Positions 53,145-62,370 of a stretch of DNA of 64,000 bases are shown here, one piece after another. Source of the DNA: Bacillus sp. FJAT-29814 (GTDB taxonomy: Bacteria; Bacillota; Bacilli; Bacillales; Cytobacillaceae); assembly GCF_001510715.1 (NCBI RefSeq), contig NZ_LMTJ01000003.1:265191-329190 (forward strand), in the 5' to 3' direction. Position numbers and translations under genes: made by a program. Within the stretch, counting starts at the first letter, position 1; every line of letters starts with the position of its first letter. The notes beneath the pieces were generated by a model. It made no database searches, had not been told where the DNA came from, and was given only the letters and a program-made list of their open reading frames with translations.

Positions 53145-54365
53145 ATGAAACGAATGAAATCTTTATTAATGCTAGGTTTTATTTTCGTCATGATTTTCAG
53201 TCTGGCCGCATGTAACAGCACATCCGAAAAGCCGGCCAATACCAAGCCATCTGCTGGCGGAGGCGGCGGCGAAACCAAAACAGAAGAAGCAGGAACCGTC
53301 AATATTGGTTATACTGGACCATTAAGCGGACCTGCAGCCTTTTACGGTGAGCGCACTTTAAACGGCGTTAAGATGGCCGTTGACGAAATCAACAGCGCTG
53401 GCGGTGTTGAAGTTGCTGGAAAAAAATACAAGTTTAACGTTGTATCACTTGATGACAAATACTTACCGAACGAAGCAGGGGCCAATGCCAAGAGACTGCT
53501 TCAGGAGAACAAAACACCAATTATTTTCACTCCACATAGTGGCGGCGTCTTTGCTCTTCAGGTTTTCAACAAGCAACAGGATAAATTTATTATCGGGGCT
53601 TACACAAGTGAGCCAAAGGTATCCGATGTCGGCAATGAATTGACGGTTCGAATCCCGCCTCGTTACGATGGATACTTAAAGCCGTTTACCGAATATTCTA
53701 TGGAGAAATTCGGCAAGAAAATCGCGTTTCTTCCAACTGCTTCCCAGTACGGAAAAGACTGGGCCGGACATCTAAAACCGTTCTGGGAAAAAGCGGGCGG
53801 CAAGGTGGTCTTTGAATCGTCCATCGACTTTTCAAAGGAAACAGATTTCTTTACGCTTGTGACCAATGCACTTAAAGAAAAGCCGGATGTATTATTTATT
53901 GGCGGCCCGTCTGAACCGACTGCAAAAGTGGCAAAACAGGCGCGCGAGCTTGGCTTTAAAGGCGGATTTATCGTAATGGACCAGGCAAAGTTCGATGAAA
54001 TGAAAGCCGTAACCGGTTCCTATGATCTTCTCAATGGCGCGATCGGCGTAATGCCATTGCAACACTCTGACAGCACGGCTGTTCCTGATTTCCTTAAAAA
54101 ATATCAGGAAAAATATAAAGAGATTCCAGGTTCTGAAGCCGGCCTGAACTACATCGGCATGTATATGTTTGCCGAGGCAATGAAAGCGGCTGGTTCCGTC
54201 GACGATGTGGATAAAATTATCGGCGCTATGCAAAAGGGTGTGGATAACATCCCCGACAATGTAAGAATCTATGATTTTACCAAATTTACAGGAGGCGGCT
54301 TCGATGGCGACTTGGAAGTGGCTGCAATCGAAGATGGTAAGATCGTACCAATCAAGATAAAATAA
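53145..54365 (+). CDS. Liv-type substrate-binding lipoprotein
   Basis: A 406-residue type I periplasmic-binding-fold lipoprotein. The signal peptide ends in the lipobox SLAAC (Cys near residue 22), followed by a Gly/Thr-rich linker and the two-lobed binding domain beginning VNIGYTGPLSGPAAFYGE. It supplies ligand to LivHMGF. The start at 53145 has AGAGGGGG upstream; the frame stays open far upstream over livF, but those codons are not part of it. A strong terminator follows. Confidence 0.9.
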   Translation: MKRMKSLLMLGFIFVMIFSLAACNSTSEKPANTKPSAGGGGGETKTEEAGTVNIGYTGPLSGPAAFYGERTLNGVKMAVDEINSAGGVEVAGKKYKFNVVSLDDKYLPNEAGANAKRLLQENKTPIIFTPHSGGVFALQVFNKQQDKFIIGAYTSEPKVSDVGNELTVRIPPRYDGYLKPFTEYSMEKFGKKIAFLPTASQYGKDWAGHLKPFWEKAGGKVVFESSIDFSKETDFFTLVTNALKEKPDVLFIGGPSEPTAKVAKQARELGFKGGFIVMDQAKFDEMKAVTGSYDLLNGAIGVMPLQHSDSTAVPDFLKKYQEKYKEIPGSEAGLNYIGMYMFAEAMKAAGSVDDVDKIIGAMQKGVDNIPDNVRIYDFTKFTGGGFDGDLEVAAIEDGKIVPIKIK

Positions 54366-54382
54366 TAACGGCAATTTATAAT

Positions 54383-54422
54383 TGGTTCCCCTTGGATGTA
54401 TGTGTTCAAGGGGAACTTTTTC
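54383..54422 (+). terminator. Rho-independent terminator of the importer operon
   Basis: GTTCCCCTTG (54385-54394) pairs perfectly with CAAGGGGAAC (54407-54416), followed by TTTTTC. Confidence 0.88.
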
Positions 54423-54424
54423 TG

Positions 54425-54450
54425 CAAAAAAATACCCTCTAAAAGGAGGG
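54425..54450 (-). terminator. Terminator of TetR gene 2 (minus strand)
   Basis: Read on the minus strand: CCCTC, loop, GAGGG (54435-54450), followed by TATTTTTTT. Confidence 0.75.
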
Positions 54451-54459
54451 CGCGGCAAC

Positions 54460-55059
54460 TCATACATTATTCTTAACAACCATCTTAAGAAGATTTGCAG
54501 CATAGGCATTGGCAATTTCCTCGCCTGTTTGCGGGCCGTCGTGGTTGTACCAATGCTGGATAGAATTTAATGCTCCGAGAATGATCATCCTGACCATTTT
54601 TATATCCTGAATGTCAAAAACCTGTTTTTCGACTCCTTCTTTAAGAATTTGGTCAAAAAAGTGAGCATACTTTTTTTGGGCATCGAGCACTTCTTTCAAT
54701 TGATCCTCGGTAAACTTTTGCGAGGGTTTATCCATAATCATGAACATCGATTTTTCTTCAATTGACAGCAGGATGTGAGCTTTTATAGCACTCTCAAGCT
54801 TGTCTTCGGGATTCAAGTTGCTGCCTGCCACTTCTTCAATTTTTTCCAGACTCAATTCCATGATCATTTGATGACAATGATAAAGAATATCATCTTTATT
54901 TTTGAAATAGTAATACATAGAACCCTTTGTCATTAATAGCTGGGCGGCTATTTCTTCCATCGTTGTGCCATGATACCCTTTTTCCGCAAGAACAGCTGCG
55001 GCAGAACGAAGGATTTCTCTCTTTTTTCTGGCAATTTTTTGTTCCCTGAATGAAGCCAT
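54460..55059 (-). CDS. TetR-family transcriptional regulator 2
   Basis: A 199-residue regulator: N-terminal helix-turn-helix (residues 8-55) with LLMTKGSMYYYFKNKDDIL, and a helical ligand domain. It is the only minus-strand gene of the catabolic region and is divergent from the MBL-fold gene, so it likely controls module 3 and itself from the 55060-55246 gap. The start at 55059 follows GGAGAGG. A short palindrome TAGTATACTA (55092-55101) lies just upstream. Confidence 0.87.
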   Translation of the reverse strand: MASFREQKIARKKREILRSAAAVLAEKGYHGTTMEEIAAQLLMTKGSMYYYFKNKDDILYHCHQMIMELSLEKIEEVAGSNLNPEDKLESAIKAHILLSIEEKSMFMIMDKPSQKFTEDQLKEVLDAQKKYAHFFDQILKEGVEKQVFDIQDIKMVRMIILGALNSIQHWYNHDGPQTGEEIANAYAANLLKMVVKNNV

Positions 55060-55166
55060 CTTTATCCTCTCCAATGGAAGCTATTTATGAATAGTATACT
55101 AAAACCCGGATAAATAGTATAGAAGTTGGGGATGAAAATTAAACATAAATTTAAAAAATAAACTGA

Positions 55167-55195
55167 TTGTGGAATTATCTAAAAATTGGTATTAT
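55167..55195 (+). promoter_or_regulatory. Promoter of module 3, twin of the one at 59917
   Basis: TTGTGG (55167-55172), 17-bp spacer, TATTAT (55190-55195). From 55150 the sequence is nearly identical to that from 59900, including TTTAAAAAATAAA and AAAATTGGTATTATT. Confidence 0.7.
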
Positions 55196-55210
55196 TTCAT
55201 TAGGTGAAAT
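55194..55210 (+). promoter_or_regulatory. Possible operator at the module 3 start site
   Basis: ATTTCA (55194-55199) and TGAAAT (55205-55210) form an inverted repeat with 5-bp centre just downstream of the -10 box. TetR 2, encoded divergently, could bind it. Confidence 0.45.
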
Positions 55211-55246
55211 CACTATCAAAATGCTGTTTGGAAGGAGATATACCAT

Positions 55247-56188
55247 TTGCTTACTGAAATAGGAGTTACTCAAGTGACCATTCCACTGCCATTTCGCTTA
55301 AACCATGTCAATTGCTTTATTGCCGAAGGAGAAAAGGGATGGACGATTATCGATGCCGGGTTGAATACGGATGTATCCAGAGAGGTTTGGCAGCCGATTA
55401 TTGATCAACATGATGTTAAAAATATAATTATTACTCATTATCACCCGGACCATTTTGGCTATGCCGGAACCCTTCAGCAATTAACCAATGCAGAGGTTTG
55501 GATGACAAAAACAGATGCTGATGCCGGATTAACTGTTTGGGAGCCAGAGTCAGCGATGCTGGCCAATGAGAATTATGATACATGCGGTCTTCCTGGAAAA
55601 ACCCTTTCGAAAGAGCTAACAACCGATGAAAAAAGCTTTAATGCAAAGGTAACACCCTACCCTGAAGTAAATCATTTCCTGGAAGAGGGAATGAAAATGC
55701 AATTTGGAAAATTGCAATATGAGGTTATATTTACCCCGGGACATTCTGATGGGTTGATCACCTTATTCAACAGCGATCATAGTATCCTTTTCTCTACCGA
55801 CCATATTCTGCCAAAAATATCACCGAACATCTCTTACTGGTTTCGCGGCGATCCGAATCCACTGGACTCATTTTTCCAATCTCTTGAAAAAGTCAAACGG
55901 CTAAACGCTGATTACGTGATTCCTTCCCATGGCCGCCCGTTTCGAAACGCAAACAATAGAATTGAAGAATTATGCCGCCACCATCACGAACGATTAGACA
56001 AAACGTATGAAGCAATCAAACACCCTGCCACCATCTACGAAGTCAACAGCCATCTCTTTCATAATTTAAACATCCACGAAACCCGGTTTGCGATTGGCGA
56101 AACCATTGCCCATCTAGAATATCTCTTACACAACAACCAATGCAAAAAAGTCCTTATTAATGGAATCTGGTATTACGAAGCAATTTAA
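55247..56188 (+). CDS. Metallo-beta-lactamase-fold hydrolase
   Basis: A 313-residue MBL-fold protein. The dinuclear metal site is seen in THYHPDHFG (HxHxDH), GHSDG and SHGRPF. The C-terminal helical extension is of the kind found in hydrolases that act on CoA thioesters or glyoxalase-type substrates. In this operon, thioester hydrolysis is a plausible role but not proven. The TTG start follows GGAAGGAGAT. Confidence 0.8.
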   Translation: MLTEIGVTQVTIPLPFRLNHVNCFIAEGEKGWTIIDAGLNTDVSREVWQPIIDQHDVKNIIITHYHPDHFGYAGTLQQLTNAEVWMTKTDADAGLTVWEPESAMLANENYDTCGLPGKTLSKELTTDEKSFNAKVTPYPEVNHFLEEGMKMQFGKLQYEVIFTPGHSDGLITLFNSDHSILFSTDHILPKISPNISYWFRGDPNPLDSFFQSLEKVKRLNADYVIPSHGRPFRNANNRIEELCRHHHERLDKTYEAIKHPATIYEVNSHLFHNLNIHETRFAIGETIAHLEYLLHNNQCKKVLINGIWYYEAI

Positions 56189-56225
56189 TGATTTTGTGGA
56201 AATGGAAAGGGGACGAAGAAGCCTA

Positions 56226-57014
56226 ATGGATTATCAAGCGATTATAGTTGAAAAAATCGGCCGCATTGCTGTGATCACGTTTAATCGGCCAGAAGCATTG
56301 AATGCGGTTAGTAGTCGGCTTTGGCTGGAAACGGGAACGGCATTGAAAGAATTCAATGAAGACCCGGACCTTTGGGTGGCGATCATCACAGGGGCAGGGG
56401 ACCGCGCTTTTTCAGCGGGTGCCGATTTAAAGGAAATCGGCTCGGGTGGATTTTCCACTACCGAAGAAATGCAGAAATGGGGATTCGCCGGAATTGTCAG
56501 ACATCATATTTCCAAGCCGGTAATTGCGGCGGTGAACGGCTTTGCCCTCGGCGGCGGCACGGAAATTGCCTTGGCCTGTGATTTAATTGTCGCTTCCGAA
56601 AGGGCCTCCTTCGGACTGCCAGAAGTGAAGCGGGGCTTGATTGCCGGGGCTGGAGGTTTATTGCGCCTTCCTAGGCAAATTCCGCTAAAAGTGGCCATGC
56701 ATACCATTCTTACAGGTAAGCCGATTACAGCGGAAGAAGCTAAACAGTGGGGACTAGTAAATGAAGTAGTTCCCCATGAACAGGTTCTGAATGCCGCCAT
56801 CGCGCTTGCCGAAGAAATCATTGATAATGCGCCACTTGCTGTAAAAGCAAGTAAAGAAATTGTCTACCGGGGCTTGGATACAACTGTTAGCTTTCCGCCG
56901 GAAGCGTGGTCCATTAATCAGGAATATGCCGGCAAGGTGTTTGCAAGCCAGGATGCCAAAGAGGGACCGCGGGCATTTGCCGAAAAACGGAAACCGAATT
57001 GGACGGGGAAATAA
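56226..57014 (+). CDS. Enoyl-CoA hydratase/isomerase (crotonase) family protein
   Basis: A 262-residue crotonase. The oxyanion-hole segments AFSAGADLKEI and NGFALGGGTEIALACD are intact. The first catalytic Glu of crotonase (FGLPEVKRG) is present, but the second, in the A-x-E-x2-LTG motif, is His (VAMHTILTG), so it may not be a simple hydratase. The start is uncertain; ATG 56226 gives the family-typical beginning MDYQAIIVEKIG, with AAAGGGGA 13 bp upstream. Confidence 0.82.
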   Translation: MDYQAIIVEKIGRIAVITFNRPEALNAVSSRLWLETGTALKEFNEDPDLWVAIITGAGDRAFSAGADLKEIGSGGFSTTEEMQKWGFAGIVRHHISKPVIAAVNGFALGGGTEIALACDLIVASERASFGLPEVKRGLIAGAGGLLRLPRQIPLKVAMHTILTGKPITAEEAKQWGLVNEVVPHEQVLNAAIALAEEIIDNAPLAVKASKEIVYRGLDTTVSFPPEAWSINQEYAGKVFASQDAKEGPRAFAEKRKPNWTGK

Positions 57015-57041
57015 TTTTGATTTTGAGAAGGGGGCTTTTTC

Positions 57042-58187
57042 ATGAGTAAACCATATTTATCCGAAGAGCACGCAATTTTTAGACGGGCGTTCAGAAAATT
57101 TTTGGAAAAGGAGGCATATCCATTTTTTGAAGAATGGGAGGAAGCGAAGCAAGTTCCTAAATCGTTTTGGAAAAAGGCCGGTGAGCAGGGCTTCCTTTGC
57201 CCATGGGTTGATGAGAGATATGGTGGTTACAGCGCAGATTTCGGCTATTCGGTGGTGATTACGGAAGAGCTGGATAAAGTGGGTGCAGGAGTGGGCGGTA
57301 TCGGGCTTCATAATGATATCGTCATGCCATATATCGGTGAATTTTCCTCCGAAGAACAAAAGCAGCGGTGGCTGCCGAAAGCCGTCAGCGGGGAGATGAT
57401 TTCCGCCATCGCCATGACTGAGCCGGGGACAGGTTCCGACTTGGCCGCAGTCAAAACAACGGCTGTAAAAGACGGTGACAATTATATTATCAATGGTGAA
57501 AAAACGTTTATCACCAATGGCTATTCGGCCAATTTTGTTATAGTGGTTTGCGTGACAGATCCAAACGCGACACCAAGGCACAAAGGAATCAGCCTCATTG
57601 TCGTCGAAGAGGGGACGCCTGGATTTAAGAAAGGGAAAAAGCTTCGCAAAATGGGGCAGCATTCCAATGATACCTCGGAACTAATATTTGAGGATGCGGT
57701 GGTACCGCGGGAAAATCTGATTGGGGAAGAAGGCAAAGGGTTTTATTACCTGATGCAAAAGCTGCAGCAGGAGCGCTTGATGCTCGCCATCGGCAGCATT
57801 ACAGCCTCTAAGCATATGCTTGATATTACAGTCGATTATGTCAAACAGCGCACAGCTTTTGGCAAGCCAATCAGCAAATTCCAGAATACCCAATTCAAGA
57901 TTGCCGAAATGGCGACGAAAATCAAGATTGGCGAAACATTCGTTGATAAACTGATTGTTGACCATATGGAGAAGAAAAATGTCGTCAATGAGGTTTCGAT
58001 GGCTAAGTGGTGGCTCACGGATTTGGCCAAAGATGTGGCCGCAGAATGCATGCAGCTTCATGGCGGCTACGGCTATATGGAAGAATACGAGATTGCCAGA
58101 AGATACCGCGATGTTGCCGTCGGTTCGATTTATGCTGGCACCAATGAGATTATGAAGACGATCATTGCCAAAAATATGGGGTTGTAG
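57042..58187 (+). CDS. Acyl-CoA dehydrogenase 4 (long-chain/isovaleryl type)
   Basis: A 381-residue acyl-CoA dehydrogenase. AIAMTEPGTGSDLA and YIINGEKTFITNG bind FAD. The usual C-terminal catalytic Glu is Ala (IYAGTNEIM), while Glu244 in KLQQERLMLA sits where long-chain and isovaleryl-CoA dehydrogenases keep their base. This points to longer or branched acyl-CoA substrates. GAAGGGGG precedes the ATG. Confidence 0.92.
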   Translation: MSKPYLSEEHAIFRRAFRKFLEKEAYPFFEEWEEAKQVPKSFWKKAGEQGFLCPWVDERYGGYSADFGYSVVITEELDKVGAGVGGIGLHNDIVMPYIGEFSSEEQKQRWLPKAVSGEMISAIAMTEPGTGSDLAAVKTTAVKDGDNYIINGEKTFITNGYSANFVIVVCVTDPNATPRHKGISLIVVEEGTPGFKKGKKLRKMGQHSNDTSELIFEDAVVPRENLIGEEGKGFYYLMQKLQQERLMLAIGSITASKHMLDITVDYVKQRTAFGKPISKFQNTQFKIAEMATKIKIGETFVDKLIVDHMEKKNVVNEVSMAKWWLTDLAKDVAAECMQLHGGYGYMEEYEIARRYRDVAVGSIYAGTNEIMKTIIAKNMGL

Positions 58188-58271
58188 GGTAATTTGCTAG
58201 AGTGTGGTAAAATTTTTCCGGCTTCGGTCGAGTATTCCAATTCTATTAAAAGGGTATGGGAGGAATTATAA

Positions 58272-59801
58272 ATGAACCTTTTTGAAGCTCTTGAACGGAA
58301 TACAAAATACAATCCTGATAAGAAAGCGATTATCTTTGGTGAAAGCGTATACACCTATAGGCAATATAATGAACAGGTAAATCGAATAGCCAATGCGCTC
58401 GTCAGTTATGGAGTCAAAAGGGGCGACAAAATTGCCTTGATGATGAAGAACTCAGACGTATTCTGTTTTGTTTATTATGGTATTTTGAAGGCAGGCGGGG
58501 TGGCTGTTCCTGTTAATTTTCGCTTAACAGCCAAGGAAGCCAGCTATATTTTGGACGATTCCGATTCGATGATTGTATTTGCCGATGAAGATTTGACAGA
58601 TGTTATTCAAAAGGCGTCGGACGGGAACGATAAAATTAGGCTGCAAGTCATTGCGGGTTCATCTAAAAAAGAAAATCAATTGTTGCTATCAGAGTTTCAA
58701 AGCTCCTCCGTGCAAAACCCTTTAATACAAGTGTTGGAATCTGATGATGCTGAAATATTATATACCTCCGGAACCACAGGGCTGCCGAAGGGAGTGGTCC
58801 TCGATCACCACCGCGTACTCCATGTTGCCTTAGGAACCATCATCATGTTTAAAATGGGACCGGAAGATCAACTGCTTCATCTTGCTCCGTTATTTCACTG
58901 TGCCCAGTTGAATTTGTTCCTTGTGCCTGGGACGATGCTTGGCTGCACCCAAATTGTCCGTCAGGAATTTCATCCTGTCCAAACATTAAAGGATATTGAT
59001 CAACATAAAATTAGCTTATTCTTTGGCGTTCCAACGATGTTTAACTTCCTGCTCCAGGTACCGAACCGGGAACAATATGATTTATCAAGCGTGAAGCGAT
59101 GTGGTTACGGTGCAGCACCAATGCCGACAGCGTTATTGAGACAAGCGATGGAGATGTTCGGAACCGATCAATTCTTTAATATGTGCGGCCAAACCGAAGG
59201 TGGTCCCGGTGGAGTATACCTTCTTCCGGAGGAACACAAAACAAAGTTTGGTGCCTCGGGAAGGGCATCTTTTGGAACAGATGCTAGAGTCGTAGATGAC
59301 AACGGTGAAGATGTAAAGCCGGGCGAAGTCGGGGAGTTTATTATCAGGTGTGAATCTGTCATGAAAGGATACTATAAAAAGCCGGAAGAAACGGCAAAAA
59401 TCCTGAAGAATGGCTGGCTCTATACAGGGGACCTCGCTAGTATAGACGAGGATGGCTTTCTCACATTGGTAGACAGGAAAAAAGACATGATTATCTCCGG
59501 CGGGGAGAACGTTTATTCCACAGAAGTTGAACACGTGCTGTACAAACATCCTGATATTTTGGAAGCAGCGGTGATTGGCGTACCCCATGAGGTCTGGGGT
59601 GAAACGGTCGCCGCCGTTATTGTACCGAAACCGGGCAAAAGGATTGATGAAGAAGAGCTGAAGCAATACTGCCGCCAGGAACTCGCCGGCTATAAAATTC
59701 CGAGAATCTACTACCAAATGGACCAACTCCCACGCAACGCTTCCGGGAAAATCCTGAAATACCAACTAAGAGAAACCTACAAAAGCGCCGCAGTAAAATA
59801 G
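58272..59801 (+). CDS. Acyl-CoA ligase 3 (AMP-forming, FadD3/FcsA-like)
   Basis: A 509-residue ANL enzyme: P-loop YTSGTTGLPKGVV, A5 region NMCGQTEGGPGG, YTGDLASIDEDGF, and lysine in ASGKILKYQLRE. The A5 motif MCGQTE differs from the fatty-acid type GYGLSE of the other two ligases and resembles the variant in ligases for short, aromatic or cyclic acids. GGGAGGAATT precedes the ATG. Inferred role: activates the starting acid or a late intermediate of module 3. Confidence 0.9.
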   Translation: MNLFEALERNTKYNPDKKAIIFGESVYTYRQYNEQVNRIANALVSYGVKRGDKIALMMKNSDVFCFVYYGILKAGGVAVPVNFRLTAKEASYILDDSDSMIVFADEDLTDVIQKASDGNDKIRLQVIAGSSKKENQLLLSEFQSSSVQNPLIQVLESDDAEILYTSGTTGLPKGVVLDHHRVLHVALGTIIMFKMGPEDQLLHLAPLFHCAQLNLFLVPGTMLGCTQIVRQEFHPVQTLKDIDQHKISLFFGVPTMFNFLLQVPNREQYDLSSVKRCGYGAAPMPTALLRQAMEMFGTDQFFNMCGQTEGGPGGVYLLPEEHKTKFGASGRASFGTDARVVDDNGEDVKPGEVGEFIIRCESVMKGYYKKPEETAKILKNGWLYTGDLASIDEDGFLTLVDRKKDMIISGGENVYSTEVEHVLYKHPDILEAAVIGVPHEVWGETVAAVIVPKPGKRIDEEELKQYCRQELAGYKIPRIYYQMDQLPRNASGKILKYQLRETYKSAAVK

Positions 59802-59830
59802 AATGCCAACTTAGTCAGCATTTTCCAAGG

Positions 59831-59885
59831 TGTCCGCCCCAGACGGACAAAACCTGAAATTTGTCTTTTTGTGGTGTCAGGCACC
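59831..59885. repeat. Dispersed palindromes TGTCCG-n7-CGGACA and GGTGTCAGGCACC
   Basis: TGTCCG (59831-59836) pairs with CGGACA (59844-59849). GGTGTCAGGCACC at 59873-59885 is identical to the copies at 47178 and 47235. Non-coding; they lie just before the promoter of the CoA-transferase gene. Confidence 0.7.
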
Positions 59886-59916
59886 TTGTTGAATTTGTGT
59901 TTAAAAAATAAATATA

Positions 59917-59945
59917 TTGTAGAATATTATGAAAATTGGTATTAT
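59917..59945 (+). promoter_or_regulatory. Promoter of the CoA-transferase operon, twin of the one at 55167
   Basis: TTGTAG (59917-59922), 17-bp spacer, TATTAT (59940-59945). About 38 of 47 bases match the 55150-55196 segment. Confidence 0.7.
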
Positions 59946-60007
59946 TGGAAATAGATGGACTCCTTTTTGGTAGGCATTTTCTTTTGAGAGGGGTGGGGGA
60001 GTTGAGT

Positions 60008-61156
60008 ATGCCTTTGGAGGGGATTCGTGTCCTGGATTTGACGCGGCTTTTGCCGGGGCCGTATTGTTCGTTGATGCTGGCTGATTTTGGGGCAGATGTG
60101 ATTAAGATAGAAGATCCTAAGCTTGGGGATTATGGGCGCTGGTGGGAGCCGAAGGTTGGCGGCTTGAGCGCAATGTTTCATTCGTTAAATCGGAATAAGC
60201 GGAGTATGAGTCTTGATTTAAAACAAGACCAGAATAAAGAAATCTTTATCGAATTGGTGAAGACATCCGATGTTTTGATCGAATCGTTTCGTCCTGGTGT
60301 CATGGACCGGTTGGGTCTGGGGTATGAGGAACTGAAAAAACATAATCCCAAATTGATTTATTGTGCGATTACGAGCTACGGCCAAACAGGGCCCTATAAG
60401 GATATTCCCGGCCACGATATTAACTTTTTAAGTTATTCCGGATTACTAGAATTACAGGGAGAACAAAATCGAAAGCCTGTCAGTTCATCCGTTCAAATCG
60501 GGGATTTAGGCGGCGGTGCTTTGATGGGTGTTGTTGGTATTCTAGTATCAATCATCGAGGCTCAAAAGTCAGGGAAAGGCCAGTTTATAGACATTTCCAT
60601 GCTTGACGGATCCGTTTCCTGGATGCAGACGATGCTGCCATCGTACTTGGCAAGCGGGCAGCAGCCTGGGCGCGGGGAACTGGTCTTAAATGGCGGCATG
60701 GCCTGTTATGAGACATATGAGACAAAGGATCATCGATATATTTCGGTAGGGGCACTTGAAATGAAGTTTTGGAAAAATTTCTGCCAAGTAATTGGTAAGG
60801 AAGAGTTAATTAAGCAATTAAACGCGCCACCTGAACAACAAGCCGGAATGAAAAAAGAGATCCAAGCTATCATCGAAACAAAAACGCTAACGGAATGGGT
60901 AGGGCTCTTCGACGGAGTCGATGCCTGCGTTGCTCCTGTTCTGACGATGGAGGAAATGGTAAACGACCCGCAGATTCAGCACCGGGGCATGATTGAAGAG
61001 GTAGACCACCCAGAATGTGGCCAGATGAGGCAAGTCGCCAATCCTATTAAACTTTCGAGGACAATGGTGAAAACTGTTCGGTTCGCACCGGGTCTCGGTG
61101 AACATAATGAAGAGATTTTACAAGAATTAGGACTACTTAATTCAACCAAAGAATAA
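60008..61156 (+). CDS. Class III CoA-transferase (CaiB/BaiF family)
   Basis: A 382-residue CoA-transferase moving CoA between carboxylic acids through a covalent aspartyl-CoA; the catalytic Asp is D137 in PGHDINFLSYSG. LLPGPYCSLMLADFGADVIKIE at the start is the CoA-binding signature, here broken in two for citation: LLPGPYCSLM and LADFGADVIKIE. Alpha-methylacyl-CoA racemases belong to the same family and cannot be excluded. ATG 60008 has GGGGGAG 6 bp upstream; TTG 60002 and codons from 59936 are less likely. Confidence 0.88.
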   Translation: MPLEGIRVLDLTRLLPGPYCSLMLADFGADVIKIEDPKLGDYGRWWEPKVGGLSAMFHSLNRNKRSMSLDLKQDQNKEIFIELVKTSDVLIESFRPGVMDRLGLGYEELKKHNPKLIYCAITSYGQTGPYKDIPGHDINFLSYSGLLELQGEQNRKPVSSSVQIGDLGGGALMGVVGILVSIIEAQKSGKGQFIDISMLDGSVSWMQTMLPSYLASGQQPGRGELVLNGGMACYETYETKDHRYISVGALEMKFWKNFCQVIGKEELIKQLNAPPEQQAGMKKEIQAIIETKTLTEWVGLFDGVDACVAPVLTMEEMVNDPQIQHRGMIEEVDHPECGQMRQVANPIKLSRTMVKTVRFAPGLGEHNEEILQELGLLNSTKE

Positions 61157-61197
61157 TGATGTTAAGTCCTAGGATAAAAATTTAGGAGGTTACAAGA

Positions 61198-62349
61198 ATG
61201 AGAGAAGTTGTAATTGTTGAAGCAGTCCGTACTCCTGTAGGGAAAAGGAAGGGAGTCCTTGGTTCAGTCCGCCCTGATGAACTGGCCGCTAAGGTTCTGA
61301 AAGAAGTGGTAAACCGCGCCGGAATCTCTCCGGATCTTGTGGAAGATGTCATTTTGGGATGTGTCAGCCAAGTTGAAGAACAAGGGTTGAATATTGCCCG
61401 CAATGCCGCCTTAATGGCCGATTTTCCAATTCACGTACCCGGTACGACGATTGACCGCCAGTGCGGGTCAAGCCAGCAGGCAATCCATTTTGCCTCACAG
61501 GCCATCTTGAGCGGTGATATGGATGTTGTCATTGCCGGCGGCGTGGAAAGCATGACAAGAATCCCTATGGGCGCAACCCGCCGGGAATCTGACTGGAGCG
61601 AAGAATTAACCTCCAAATATGAAATGATCCATCAGGGCTTATCCGCCGAGCGGATTGCTGAAAAATGGGGATATTCCCGCAATCAGCTCGACGAATTCTC
61701 GCTTGAGAGCCAGCGCAGAGCCATTAAGGCACAGGAAGAAGGCCGGTTCGACTGCGAAATCATGCCGCTTGAGGTAAAACTAGCGGATGGGTCGACCATT
61801 ACGGTGACTCAGGATGAAGGACCAAGAAAGGATACCTCACTGGAAAAATTGGCCTCCCTGAAGCCTGCTTTTACCCATGACGGAGTCATTCACGCCGGAA
61901 ACTCCAGCCAAATGAGCGATGGTGCGGCCGCGCTTCTATTAATGTCACGGGAAAAAGCGGAGGAACTAGGCTTGAAACCGCGCTTCAGGATTGTTGCCCG
62001 TTCAGTTGTCGGCTCCGACCCGACATTAATGTTAACCGGTCCGTCAATCGCGTCGAAAAAGGTCCTGGAAAAAGCGGGACTTACGATTGAAGACATGGAT
62101 ACTTACGAAGTAAATGAGGCATTTGCGCCCGTCCCAATGCTTTGGTTGGATGAAATGGAGGCCAATCCTGAAAAGCTGAATCCAAACGGCGGGGCGATTG
62201 CATTGGGCCATCCACTCGGCGCATCCGGTGCCCGTTTGATGATTACGATGCTGCATGAATTGGAAAGAAGCGGCGGCCGTTATGGTCTACAGGCAATCTG
62301 TGAAGGCGGCGGCATGGCCAATGCCACAATTATTGAAAGAATCAGCTAA
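61198..62349 (+). CDS. Thiolase 3
   Basis: A 383-residue degradative thiolase: Cys89 in IDRQCGSSQ, His in [15 protein letters not shown], Cys in AICEGGGMAN. The last motif is EGGGMAN rather than GGGQG, which is usual for FadA-like/steroid-type thiolases (FadA5/FadA6-like). TTAGGAGG precedes the ATG. Confidence 0.92.
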   Translation: MREVVIVEAVRTPVGKRKGVLGSVRPDELAAKVLKEVVNRAGISPDLVEDVILGCVSQVEEQGLNIARNAALMADFPIHVPGTTIDRQCGSSQQAIHFASQAILSGDMDVVIAGGVESMTRIPMGATRRESDWSEELTSKYEMIHQGLSAERIAEKWGYSRNQLDEFSLESQRRAIKAQEEGRFDCEIMPLEVKLADGSTITVTQDEGPRKDTSLEKLASLKPAFTHDGVIHAGNSSQMSDGAAALLLMSREKAEELGLKPRFRIVARSVVGSDPTLMLTGPSIASKKVLEKAGLTIEDMDTYEVNEAFAPVPMLWLDEMEANPEKLNPNGGAIALGHPLGASGARLMITMLHELERSGGRYGLQAICEGGGMANATIIERIS

Positions 62350-62370
62350 AACAGGAGAGGAGTTTTATCC

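Noticed and set aside
57057..57662. 201-codon antisense frame over acyl-CoA dehydrogenase 4
   Set aside because: Antisense to a gene with intact family motifs and no sign of its own start signals.
59133..59765. 210-codon antisense frame over acyl-CoA ligase 3
   Set aside because: Same reason: shadow of a conserved gene.
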